Assembly: GCA_016712665.1 (NCBI GenBank)
Contig: JADJQP010000011.1
Location: 15,156-79,155, forward strand
Direction of reading: 5' to 3'
DNA length: 64,000 bases
Origin: Bacteroidota bacterium
GTDB taxonomy: Bacteria > Bacteroidota > Bacteroidia > Chitinophagales > Chitinophagaceae
Position numbers and translations under genes: made by a program. A model generated the notes under the pieces. It did not search any database. It was not told where the DNA came from and worked only from the letters and a program-made list of their open reading frames with translations. Below are positions 39,801-49,590 of the stretch, in pieces (within the stretch, counting starts at the first letter, position 1; every line of letters begins with the position of its first letter).

Positions 39801-42504
39801 CACCTACCCCACCCGTAACATTGACATTAATGCTCCCATTGGAAGCCCCATTGCAAGTCGGGTTTACAAAATTCACTGCGTTCCATACCAAAGCTGATGG
39901 CTGCGTAAGTGTGACTGTAGTTGAATTGCTGCAATTATTGGCATCTAAAGCAGTTATGGTATAGGTGGCGGCACCAAGTCCTGTAAATACTCCTGTATTG
40001 TTTAATACTCCTCCCGGCATCAAAAGGTATGAAAAGCCACCGGCACCACCTACCGCACCAACTGTAATAGCACCCGTTAAGGCCCCATTACATAATAGTT
40101 GCGTCGATTGCACCAGAGGGAAGGTAATTGGAGTGGGCGGCGCAATAATTACTACGGTGGATGCCGAGCACAAATTAATATCCGTGGCAATGACAGTGTA
40201 GGTTCCAGCAGCTAAACCCGAAAAGTTTCCGGTGATGTTAACCGTACCAATCGGATTTAAGGTATAGGTAATAGTACCGGTGCCACCAGACGCAACCACC
40301 GAAATACTTCCATTGACCAATCCAGTACATGCGGGGCTAGTTACTACAACAGTTGGAAAGATAATCGGAAGCGGTTGCGTAACAGTAATGATAGTGCTTA
40401 AGGTACAATTGTTTGCATCCATAGCCGTTACCGTATAAGTTCCTGCCAAAAGGTTCTGGAAAATACCGGTCACATTAGAAATATTACCTGGATTCAGGGT
40501 ATACACAAAACTACCATTGCCACCCACTGCAGCAACAGTAATACTACCTGTATTCGCTCCATTGCATAATACCGCAGTAGCGGTGGATGTGATAAAATTG
40601 ATTACCGGTGGTTGCGTGATATTCACAATGGTGGTTATGCTGCAACCATTCAAATCGGTGCAGGTAATAGTATAGGTACCAATAAGTAATGCGTTAAAAA
40701 CTCCTGAGGCATTGTTTACATTCCCAGGCATTAAATTATATTGGTAAGCTGGCGTACCCCCTGTAGCACTTGCAGATATACTTCCAGTATTGCCATTGGC
40801 GCAAAGTACATCCACATCGGTAACACTTGCCCAACTTAGCAATGATGGATTTGAAATTACAACAATGCTTGAAGTGCTGCATCCATTGCCATCTACAGCT
40901 GTTATGGTATACGAATTTGGGCCCAGTCCGGTAAAAATACCAGTATTATTATTGAGCCCTCCTGGTAATAATGTATACGTATATGGTGCAAGTCCTCCAC
41001 CGGCATTGGCCGTAATAGTACCCGTAGCCCCACCATTGCATAAAACATTTGTTGAAAGCACCGACACCCAATTGACTGCAGGCGAATTGGGCACCACTAC
41101 AATAGTAGTGGCTGTACAGTTTTGCGCATCCGTTACGGTAATGGTATAGGATTGTGCACTCAATCCGGTGAAGGTTCCCGGAGGAGCTTGGTTTGCAAAT
41201 GGTGTGATGGAATATACTAAGCCCCCATTTCCTCCCGCGGCTGATACAATGATTTGTCCCGAGTTGGGCAAGGCACAAGTAGTGCCCGTAATAATAGGCG
41301 GTGCAATAACAATGGGAGGAGGTTGTGAAATATTCACCACCGTACTTGCTGTGCAACCGGTAGCATCGGTAACAGTCATGGTATACACCGGTTGATTGAG
41401 ACCGGTAAATATTCCTGTGGCATTATTGAGTCCGCCCGGATTTAAATTATAATTAATAGCTCCTACAGCATTGGCAACAGTAGTTGCATTGATACTGCCC
41501 AATTGTAAACAAGTAGAATTGGTAATATTGACATTAGTAATACTTAATACTGTGCAGGTACCCGGAATGGTAATCGGTACCCTACTCAAGCAACCTGCTA
41601 TATTACCGGTACAACAAGTAGCGTAAAGGGTGGTACCACCAGGACAAGCTGCACCTGCCGGATCATACACAAACGGCGATCCGGTACCTACTAAACTTCC
41701 TGCTACAGGATCATCCCACCAACTGATGACATTGTTATTGCAAAGACCGGTGAGGGTAGCCGTGTAATTCAGGTTGTTCCCCACACATGAGCGAACAGGT
41801 GCCGTGGCAGTTGGATTTATTGGGGGTGGGGTACATGGATTGGTAGCTATGGTAAATTGAATGGTATGTGAAAGCAAATCGTTGAAATTCCAGCATCCGG
41901 TTTCGCCATCAGACGACCCATTCAAAACAAATGTATAGCTATTATTCAGAATAATACTATTGCAAAATTTGATGTCGAACACCAAATTAAAAGCACTATT
42001 ACAGCTCAGCGATAAATCACCATAATTATTACATGGTAAGCCATCATTTGCCAAAATAGTATTGCAACAAGTATTACCGGCAGTATTATCAAAATAGAAG
42101 CCGGGGCCACCATTAAAACCGGATCCGGATGGACACATACCCACACAGCCCGGATTATAGGTAATAAAACCAGCCGGTATGGCAATGGCACTTACTACAA
42201 AACCGGCATTTGCAGGTAAAAACAAGCCATGTAACCACTCGGCATTGGGTACTTGATTCCATCTGATATTGGACATGGTAACCCGCACAGTGGAAGAGTC
42301 GCACCCATTGTTACAGGTAAACACACCACCATTTACCACTGCGCCACCATTTAGGTTTACAAGTTCAGCCGTAATAGCAGGAAGCTGTGCACCGGCACAA
42401 CTGTTAAACCGACCGGTAGCTGTTATGCCCGACACATTTATAAACTGTGCAAAAGCGCCGTTCGATAAAAGAAATAAAAGGAAAAAATGTAAAATTTTAT
42501 TCAC
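30874..42504 (-). CDS. Giant SprB-repeat adhesin with type B T9SS sorting domain (two in-frame stops)
   Basis: About 3,876 codons in one frame. Parts in order: signal peptide (MNKILHFFLLFLLSNGAFAQ); a Cys-rich N-terminal domain of ~320 residues; about 44 SprB-type beta repeats of ~75-80 residues, each with C-x-G-x-(D/N)-G, a GGTG block and DANGC; and a CHU_C-type sorting domain (FIPNAFSPNGDGVNDIFRV...WGVRAW...GWDGTY). Family members are T9SS-exported surface adhesins, some used in gliding. Two stops interrupt the frame: TAA at 38062-38064, and TGA at 33214-33216 where a Gly codon (GGA) is expected in GGTG. There is no frameshift in 11.6 kb. If the stops are real, only the first ~1,480 residues are made and nothing is sorted. 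A small secreted protein precedes it by 7 bp. Confidence 0.9.
33000..40570 (-). repeat. Higher-order repeat: 942-bp period of four SprB units
   Basis: A variant unit with Cys-Val/Ile-Pro-Gly-Asn (followed by a YNIG block) occurs every fourth unit. The codon just before its Asn/Cys group sits at 33956, 34898, 35843, 36785, 37727, 38669 and 39611: spacings are 942, 945, 942, 942, 942 and 942 bp. The two blocks at about 33.8-35.7 kb are the most alike. All spacings are multiples of three. Confidence 0.85.
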
Positions 42505-42511
42505 GCAATTA

Positions 42512-42943
42512 CTATTTTAGTTGTTGAGCGAGCTCTAATAATAAGTCTTTAACGATACCGATTGGGAAAATGTTTTCGTCATAGGTAGCCACGATGAAGC
42601 TGCCTGCATTGATTCGGTTTGAAAGGGGTAGTTGCTCATTCGTAAGAATCCGAAAAAGGGATTTGTACTTATGATATATCCGCTCATCTAGGTTTTTTTC
42701 TTTGTAAAAAGCCAATGCCTTCTGCTCCAATTCCAAGGGAATTTCATTTTGTGAACTGAACTGATTCCACTGAATAAAATGAATTCTCTTTTCGGCATTG
42801 TCCATTTTTTCAAAATCATTTGTTGAAATGGCCTTGCTGCTTAGGTCCGTTTGTGCAAACGCAGATTGTGTGCACAAAATGGTGCAGAATAAAAATAGCA
42901 AGCCGAAAAAAAATAGGTTTGTTGAATAGAATTTACTGCTCAT
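42512..42943 (-). CDS. Small secreted protein of unknown function, upstream of the adhesin
   Basis: 143 residues with a signal peptide (FFFGLLFLFCTILCTQSAFAQ, about residues 11-31). The mature part is charged and helical (ISTNDFEKMDNAEKRIHFIQW, LELEQKALAFYKEKNLDERIYHKYKSL). I recognise no family. Its stop is 7 bp before the start of the giant adhesin in the same direction, so the two almost certainly share a transcript. Adhesins of this class are often paired with a PorP/SprF-type barrel instead; this is too small for that. A chaperone or plug role is only a guess. Confidence 0.65.
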   Translation of the reverse strand: MSSKFYSTNLFFFGLLFLFCTILCTQSAFAQTDLSSKAISTNDFEKMDNAEKRIHFIQWNQFSSQNEIPLELEQKALAFYKEKNLDERIYHKYKSLFRILTNEQLPLSNRINAGSFIVATYDENIFPIGIVKDLLLELAQQLK

Positions 42944-43163
42944 TATAAAATATTATTACTGAATGAAATATTGAAAAGTGCCTGCTGCGTCATTTAACGT
43001 CATAAATATAGTATTTTGTCGCAATATTAGTGCCAAATATCTGTCACAGCTTTGTCATAAAAGCATCCTATTAAAAGTAGTGCGTGTTGAAAAGGTGTTT
43101 GTTGAGTTCTGATACTTTCCTACTTTTACCAGCAGGCTTGTATTTCACTTCAACTTTTTACTA
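42944..43163. other. Divergent promoter region
   Basis: 220 bp between the adhesin pair (leftward) and the hydrolase (rightward). It holds a complete rightward promoter at 43099-43128. No gene is seen. A leftward promoter for the adhesin must lie in the first half, but I could not single out a box. Confidence 0.45.
43099..43128 (+). promoter_or_regulatory. Bacteroidota-type promoter, TTG-N19-TACTTTTA
   Basis: TTG at 43099-43101, exactly 19 bases, then TACTTTTA at 43121-43128: the -33/-7 arrangement of the Bacteroidota housekeeping sigma factor with one mismatch in the -7 box. It serves the hydrolase gene starting at 43164. Confidence 0.6.
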
Positions 43164-43923
43164 ATGACCTACCATACCTATCCTCCAAAACAAGCATCTG
43201 ATCATTGGATCCTTGCCTTTTATGGATTTGGTCAAGAAGCACAAGTTTATAGCAAAATGATTGAGCGGACTAATGAGCGTTTTGGTTTTGTAGTAGTAGA
43301 TCTTCCCTATCAAGAGTTTGAAAAGGCTGAAACAAAGACAGATTTTTTGACGACTCTTACGCATATCATTAATGAGAATAAAATAAAAAAACTTAGTGGC
43401 ATCTCTTACAGTATGGGCAGCAGATACAATTTGATACTGGCAGAATTGATACCCAACTTATTAGACAAACTCATTTTAATCGCACCAGATGGCATTCACA
43501 TCAATTTTTGGAATCAATTAGCCACCTCTTCGCTACTGGGAAAACCTCTATTCAAATACTTGATGCATCATCCTGAGCAGTATACGCAATTGCTGAATAT
43601 TTTATATTGGTTGCATTTCTTGCCAAGAAATATATTTCTTTTCTCCAAAATGCATACCCGCGATGTCATGCATTCTAAAAAAGTGTACAACACTTGGATG
43701 AATATGAAGAATATGATTCCCAATCTTCAGAAAATAAAAGCTGCGCAAGAAAAAATATTCCATCTGCATCCTGGCCATTTACGGAAAATATGATTTTGTA
43801 ATCAATCAAAAAGTATGAAAAAAATTACACAGCGAAATTCCCAAAGCCGAAATTAGGGTAATAGAAAAGGGACATAAACTTTTAGATGACGAATTATTTG
43901 ATGATATTGCAAGGTATTTGTAA
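43164..43923 (+). CDS. Alpha/beta hydrolase (frameshift and in-frame stop as given)
   Basis: ATG 43164. The N-terminal half has an alpha/beta-hydrolase core: WILAFYGFGQEAQVY, VVDLPYQEFE, and the nucleophile elbow GISYSMGSR (Ser at about residue 90). The frame runs to 43793, ending HLHPGHLRKI. One base too many near 43766-43771 explains this: frame +1 reads LAIYGKYDFVINQKV with the acid strand typical of hydrolases (GKYD). It then meets TGA at 43816-43818 and continues KKLHSEIPKAEIRVIEKGHKLL, which supplies the catalytic His, to TAA at 43923. Both faults are needed to explain the reading. It abuts the GT2 gene exactly. Substrate unknown. Confidence 0.72.
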
Positions 43924-45061
43924 ATGCTCCCTATTATCACCTTCATATCAGTACTTCTCCTGTTAGGCTATGCGATCCTTATGCTGTATTTTAGAGCAGG
44001 GTGGAAAAAAATGACGGAGCTAAAAATCCAAAAAGACTATAAACCACGTACTAGGGTCAGTATCATCATTCCGGCACGCAACGAGGAAAAAAGTATCGGA
44101 ATTTTAATTAAGAATATTTTGGCGCAAATCTATCCGCCCGAATTGACAGAAATTATTGTAATCGATGATCATTCCACCGATAATACTTCTAAGGTGGTGG
44201 GCACCTTTCCGAAAGTAACACTCATTACCCTTGCCGATTTTACAAAAGGAACCGTTTTAAACGCCTACAAAAAGAAAGCCATCGAAATTGGCATCAAACA
44301 AAGTAGTGGCGAACTCATCATAACCACTGATGCGGATTGCGCGATGTGTGAATTTTGGCTATTAAGTATCGTATATGCTTACGAACACAATCATAATAAA
44401 TTACTGGCAGCACCGGTTGCCTTTTTCAACAAGAAAAATTGGTTCCAAATATTTCAGTCGATCGATTTCTTTACCATGCAGGGGTGTAACGGGCGCTCTC
44501 TCCTATTTTAAAAGCGGCACCATGTGCAATGGAGCCAACCTTGCCTATACCAGAGAAGCCTTTAACCATGTGAAAGGATTTGAGGGAATTGACGATATTG
44601 CCAGTGGTGACGACATGTTGGTAATGTATAAAATTGAAAAGGCCTTTCCCGGACAAACATCCTATCTCAAATATAAAGATGCGATCGTGTATACAGATGG
44701 CATGTATTCGATACAAAGTTTTCTGCAGCAAAGAATTCGCTGGGCCTCCAAAGCCACAAAGTTTAAAGATGCTCGTATTCAGTTTATATTGGCCTGTGTA
44801 TTTTCTTTCAATGCCTTCTTACTGCTCGTTTTATTTTGTGCTGTACTGGATATTGTATATCTGAAACTATTCATCGTACTGCTACTTACCAAGGGAAGCA
44901 TTGAACTCAGTCTACTTATACCCGTAAGTCGATTCTTCAAAAAGGAAGCAGAACTTTATTACGTCTATATTTTACAGCTCATTCATATACCCTATATTTT
45001 AATATCCGCAGTACTTTCGCAATTCGGAACCTATTCATGGAAAGACAGAAAGGTGAAATAA
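43924..45061 (+). CDS. GT2-family membrane glycosyltransferase (frameshifted as given)
   Basis: Processive-type GT-A enzyme. One N-terminal helix (about 1-21) is followed by VSIIIPARNEEKSIG, VIDDHSTDN and the DxD-like TTDADC. The first frame stops at 44511 with QGCNGRSLLF. Removing one G from the run at 44481-44484 gives FFTMQGVTGALSYFKSG, then CNGANLAYTREAF, the acceptor block SGDDMLVMYKI, the QQRIRWASK motif (QxxRW) and three C-terminal helices. Reconstructed length is ~379 residues. The motifs are those of cellulose-synthase-like and ceramide glucosyltransferase-like GT2 proteins. Product unknown. It starts at the base after the hydrolase stop, so the two are coupled. Confidence 0.87.
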
Positions 45062-45071
45062 TAATTCTCGT

Positions 45072-46163
45072 ATGAAGGCAAAAGAAAATAATAGAACCTG
45101 GAATCGGCTAAAGCGCAATAAGGTAGCTTTAGTGGCCTTGGTATTTATTTTCACCATGATAGCAACTGCCTTATTCGCATACGTATTGGCCCCTGACAAT
45201 ACCAAAGATGCCAATACTATTTGTCTTGAAATTGCTACGCAAAAACCGGGCTTTAGCTGTTTATTTTTCAAAAAATACAAACAAAATTTCAAGAGTGAAC
45301 ATTCCTTTTTGAATACACTTATCAACGGAAAAGAAGCCGATGCCGAACTCATTCCCATTCGCTCAGGAGAGGTGATTGGTGATAGCATGAAGGTCAGTCA
45401 TTTTGTAGATGATGAAATAGTTGAACTGCTCACTTTCCCTATAGACCCAACAATAAAAAATCCTACCGAACAGTATATTCTGAAACGAACCTTTTGGTTG
45501 GGAACCGATAAATTTGGCAGAGATATGTTATCGCGATTACTTATCGGCACACGAATCAGTTTGGCTGTAGGATTTATTGCAGTGATAATATCTATTCTGA
45601 TAGGGGTACTACTGGGTTCATTTAGTGCCTACTATGCAGGCATTACGGATATGGCTATTACATGGTTGATTAAAGTCATTTGGGCGATTCCTACTTTATT
45701 ACTCGTGTTCGCCATCACCTCCGTTTTAGGAAAAGGATTCTGGTTGATATTTATCGCCGTTGGGTTTACGATGTGGGTGGGTACAGCCCGGCTGATTCGC
45801 GGTCAGGTGATGAGTATTAAAGAATTAGAATATATACAAGTAGCCCGTACCATGGGCTTTTCCTCGATGCGTATCATTCTTAAACATATACTTCCAAATG
45901 TGATGGGACCAACTATTGTGATGGCCGCAAGTAATTTTGCAACAGCCATTTTAATAGAAGCCGGATTGAGTTTTTTGGGTATTGGTGTCCAGCCACCTGT
46001 ATCATCATGGGGCCTCATGATTAAAGAAAATTATAATTTCATCATTACAAACCGCCCTATGCTTGCAATCATTCCTGGTATTGCGATTATGATGGTGGTA
46101 CTTGCTTTTAATATTTTAGGAAATGCCTTACGAGATGCAATGGATGTAAAAGGAACCATTTAA
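45072..46163 (+). CDS. DppC/OppC-type ABC transporter permease
   Basis: 363 residues, six helices. The binding-protein-dependent permease signature EAA loop is EYIQVARTMGFSSMRIILKHILPN at about residues 255-278, and FWLGTDKFGRDMLSRLLIGTR precedes the core. A soluble insert of ~110 residues between helix 1 and the core (about 40-140) is longer than in classical DppC. No partner permease, ATPase or binding protein is adjacent; in Bacteroidota this gene often occurs alone, its partners elsewhere. It lies 10 bp past the GT2 gene. Substrate is likely a peptide or similar. Confidence 0.88.
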   Translation: MKAKENNRTWNRLKRNKVALVALVFIFTMIATALFAYVLAPDNTKDANTICLEIATQKPGFSCLFFKKYKQNFKSEHSFLNTLINGKEADAELIPIRSGEVIGDSMKVSHFVDDEIVELLTFPIDPTIKNPTEQYILKRTFWLGTDKFGRDMLSRLLIGTRISLAVGFIAVIISILIGVLLGSFSAYYAGITDMAITWLIKVIWAIPTLLLVFAITSVLGKGFWLIFIAVGFTMWVGTARLIRGQVMSIKELEYIQVARTMGFSSMRIILKHILPNVMGPTIVMAASNFATAILIEAGLSFLGIGVQPPVSSWGLMIKENYNFIITNRPMLAIIPGIAIMMVVLAFNILGNALRDAMDVKGTI

Positions 46164-46228
46164 AATTGCTTCATTTTTTAATTTGTTAAACCATTCTTAA
46201 TACAAAAAGTCCAACACCAAATTTTTTT

Positions 46229-47467
46229 ATGCGTTCACTAATCCTATTGTTTTCTTTGTTTCTTTCTTATTGCAGTTTTTCTCAATTAAATCCGGCCATT
46301 ACCCACTGGCTTATCAATATGAATGGGCAAACAGGTTTTGCAGGTATTCCCACAAATGTGCAGCAGGTACAATACTCAGCGAATAATGTATATGTTAGTA
46401 CCACTGATGTTCCGGATTGGATTCCGCTTGGCTATAACTGGCCTAACAATCCTTGGTCACCACAAAACCAGAACTTCGTATTTAAGATAACCCTCAACCC
46501 AAGCGAAAAAATAATGAACAAGATAGCCACCGCTTTTGGTCATATAGGGATTTGGACAAATGGGGTTTCAATCTATAATCAGAAAGATGCAAAAAGTTGG
46601 AACGACTCATCGGTATGGTGGCAAAATGCCTTGTTCTTTGAACATCTTGATATGGAAACAATGGACACTTGCCTGGGTCATCCCAATGATAAATTTGAAT
46701 ACCACCTACATGTACATCCCAAATGTTTATGGAACGAAACAGATAGTTCAACACATGCACCATTACTTGGATTTGCATTTGATGGATTTCCCATTTATGG
46801 ATGCTACGGCTTTACAAATGCAAATGGAACAGGCCCGATAAAAAAATTAAAATCAAGTTACAGATTACGCAACATTGCCGGCAGAACCGTTTTGCCAAAT
46901 GGTGTTGTTTTGAATCCTGTTTACTATGGTCCCACTTTGGCACAATATCCCTTAGGAGCATATATTGAAGATTACGAATTTGTAAATGGTCTGGGTGATT
47001 TAGATTCATTGAATGGTCGTTTTAGTGTGACACCTGAATATCCCAACGGAATCTATTGCTACTTTGTAACACTTGACGATACCTTAGGACCTGCCTTTCC
47101 ATATGTTCTGGGTCCCCGCTATTTTGGCATGGTGCAACCCGGCAATACAGGCCCCAATTCTGGTCATAACACTATTTCCGAACCGGTACTTATTTACACT
47201 TCCGTAAATGATATTGACAATGAAATCATTTTCAAAGTATATCCTAATCCTACCTCAACTACCCTTAATTTATTTTTGATTCCCTCTTTCTTTGCAAATA
47301 TGTCCGCGACTTTAGTGAACACAACCGGAAGAACGGTAATGAACTGGGAAAATATTCAAACAGCCGTAAACTATCAATATGACATTTCGCATTTACCAAA
47401 AGGATTGTATATTTTGCAAGTTAATGGAAATGGGAAAACAGTTCATTCAAAAATAATCATCAAATAA
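46229..47467 (+). CDS. YHYH-domain secreted protein with type A T9SS sorting domain
   Basis: 412 residues. A signal peptide (MRSLILLFSLFLSYCSFS) is followed by a YHYH-domain body. Its marks are FGHIGIWTNGVSIYN, the family's central YHLHVHPKC, and HAPLLGFAFDGFPIYGCYGF. The last ~75 residues form a T9SS type A domain (VYPNPTSTTLNLFLIP...HLPKGLYILQV...KIIIK). It should be secreted or surface-attached. YHYH proteins have no proven activity. Its TAA overlaps the ATG of the sulfatase by one base (TAATG), so the two are translationally coupled cargo. Confidence 0.88.
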   Translation: MRSLILLFSLFLSYCSFSQLNPAITHWLINMNGQTGFAGIPTNVQQVQYSANNVYVSTTDVPDWIPLGYNWPNNPWSPQNQNFVFKITLNPSEKIMNKIATAFGHIGIWTNGVSIYNQKDAKSWNDSSVWWQNALFFEHLDMETMDTCLGHPNDKFEYHLHVHPKCLWNETDSSTHAPLLGFAFDGFPIYGCYGFTNANGTGPIKKLKSSYRLRNIAGRTVLPNGVVLNPVYYGPTLAQYPLGAYIEDYEFVNGLGDLDSLNGRFSVTPEYPNGIYCYFVTLDDTLGPAFPYVLGPRYFGMVQPGNTGPNSGHNTISEPVLIYTSVNDIDNEIIFKVYPNPTSTTLNLFLIPSFFANMSATLVNTTGRTVMNWENIQTAVNYQYDISHLPKGLYILQVNGNGKTVHSKIIIK

Positions 47468-49063
47468 TGAAAAAAATCTTGTCTTTTCTTGCTGTGGTAA
47501 TGCTCTTTCAATCTGCACTTGCTCAAAAAAATATTATTGTCATTATTGCCGACGACTTAGGCGCCGACTATTGCGGTTTTACCGACAATGCCACAGACAC
47601 CGCCAAAATGCCCAACATTCGGGGACTTTTGCAAAAAGGTGTTCGTTTCAAAAATGCTTGGGGTACACCGTACTGCTCTTCTACAAGGACCGGCACCTTT
47701 ACAGGTCGATACTCCTTCCGAACAGGCGTTGGTACCGTTATTGGCGGAGCCTCCTCAGCTGATTTGGATTCAAGTGAACTATCCATTCCTGAATTACTTA
47801 AATATGCAGCGCCCACAAAATATGCTAGCGCCAATATTGGAAAATGGCATATGAATGTACAAACGCCTCAGAAACTACTCTATCCAACCAATGTATATGG
47901 TTATGAATTATTTAAAGGAAATTTTTCAGGCGCTATTGCCAGTTATACCAATTGGACAAAAATTACCAATAGCGTACAAACCGATACCATTACTACGTAT
48001 GCAACTACTGAAACCATCAATGATGCCATTTCATGGCTTGATACCTTACAAAATAATAAACCCTTTTTTCTTTGGTTGGCCTTTAATGCTCCTCATACTC
48101 CCTTTCACCTACCTCCCGCTAATTTACACACCGTACCAGGACTTACAGGTACCCAACAACATATCAACCAAAATCCCGGTCTGTACTTCAAAGCCATGAT
48201 AGAAGCCATGGATACCGAAACAGGTAGACTCCTTCAATGGTTAATTAATAATAATAAAATGGATAGCACCACTATTATTTTTATGGGTGATAATGGCAAC
48301 GATAAGCGAGTGCGTCAAATTACCGATAGCAATCATGTAAAAGGTACCCTATATGATTATGGAGTGCATATACCTTTTTTTCATTTCAGGACCCGGCATT
48401 GTAAATCCCAATCGATCTTCAGATGCCTTACTCAATGTACAAGATGTATTTGCAACCGTTCTTGAAGTAGCAGGCTTTACAAACTGGGCAGCAGCCATTC
48501 CGGCGGGCACTATTATTGATTCAAAAAGTATTGTTCCCATTCTTACCAATCAAAACAATAGCATTCGCGATTGGGCATTCACTGAATTATTTACACCAAC
48601 ACCCACTGCAAAGGATGGTAAAACCATGCGAAATAGTGAGTACCAATTGATACGATTTGACAATGGAACGCAAGAATTTTATAACCTGGTAAATGATCCC
48701 TTGCAACAAACCAATTTACTTTCGCAAAATTTGAGTGCCACTGAATTGAGCAACTACAACTACCTCTGCAATGAAATGACCAATCTAGTAGGCACGCCAT
48801 CATGTCAAGCAGGTGTGGGCATTCAAGAGCATCCACAAGATCAATCATTTATAGAGATTTATAACCTAAACGGCACCCTTTCCGTTGCTTCTAAAACTCC
48901 TTTTGAACTCTCACTTTTTGACATGCAGGGTAAACGATTGAAAACGCAAACCTTCGCAGCCGGCAATCACTCCATCGATATGCATGAGTACGCCAAGGGT
49001 ATGTATCTTTTAGAGGCCAAAACTGGAAATGAAAAAATGACTCAAAAAATATTGAAGGACTAG
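47467..49063 (+). CDS. Secreted sulfatase with type A T9SS sorting domain (frameshifted as given)
   Basis: Signal peptide (MKKILSFLAVVMLFQSALAQ), then alkaline-phosphatase-fold sulfatase sequence. The metal site is IIADDLGADY. The active-site loop is CSSTRTGTFTGRY: the formylglycine Cys and the Arg are present, but the usual Pro of C-x-P-x-R is Ser. GKWHMN and the metal GDNGNDK follow. The frame ends at 48465; removing one T from T7 at 48375-48381 gives IPFFISGPGIVNPNRSSDALLN and continues to a type A sorting domain ending at 49063. Reconstructed ~531 residues. It is coupled to the YHYH gene, and its last 4 bp overlap the convergent J-domain gene. Confidence 0.88.
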
Positions 49064-49509
49064 TTCACCAGCGTCTCCTTGCCCACCTTACGATAGACAT
49101 AGGATGTAAAAATATGTCGCTTCGCAAAACGGGTTACGGTGGGAGAATTTACCATTTTTACATATACGGTACGGGGTACTCCCAAATATTCATAAACACT
49201 GCCATCTTGAAATTTGATATGAAGGTTTTGTTTTTTATACACAAAATCATCGACATAAGAACTTGAAGTAACACGCTGATAATCCTCCAAATTGCTTGCT
49301 TTTGTTTCAGGTGCAATGCTTACCAAAAAATGATATCCGGCAATAATTTCTTGACTTTTTACTTCGGCAATGGCCTGCCGTTCGGCATCATCTATAATTT
49401 TGTCGGGATGCCATTCCTTAATCAAATTTCGATACTTCGATTTCAACTGTGCCAAATCTGTATCAGCAGTGGCAGTAAACAATTTTCGAAAGCTGGCAAT
49501 TCTGTGCAT
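49060..49509 (-). CDS. J-domain protein with KTSC domain
   Basis: Start at ATG 49509; a longer frame to 49566 would add 19 residues. The N-terminal ~70 residues form a J-domain with the diagnostic HPD in KEWHPDK (residues ~34-36 from this start). The remainder, after a short linker, is a KTSC domain (SSYVDDFVYKKQNLHIKFQDGSVYEYLGVPRTVY), a small domain of unknown function found in many bacterial proteins. The J-domain should stimulate DnaK; the KTSC part may give it a client. It is leftward, 25 bp after the helicase start-side neighbour. Confidence 0.82.
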   Translation of the reverse strand: MHRIASFRKLFTATADTDLAQLKSKYRNLIKEWHPDKIIDDAERQAIAEVKSQEIIAGYHFLVSIAPETKASNLEDYQRVTSSSYVDDFVYKKQNLHIKFQDGSVYEYLGVPRTVYVKMVNSPTVTRFAKRHIFTSYVYRKVGKETLVN

Positions 49510-49590
49510 AAAAACGTATTTGAGCCGGCGAAGATAACCGAATGCGTACAGAGTAATTCCTAACAAGAAGTTGTTATCAAACCCGATGCC

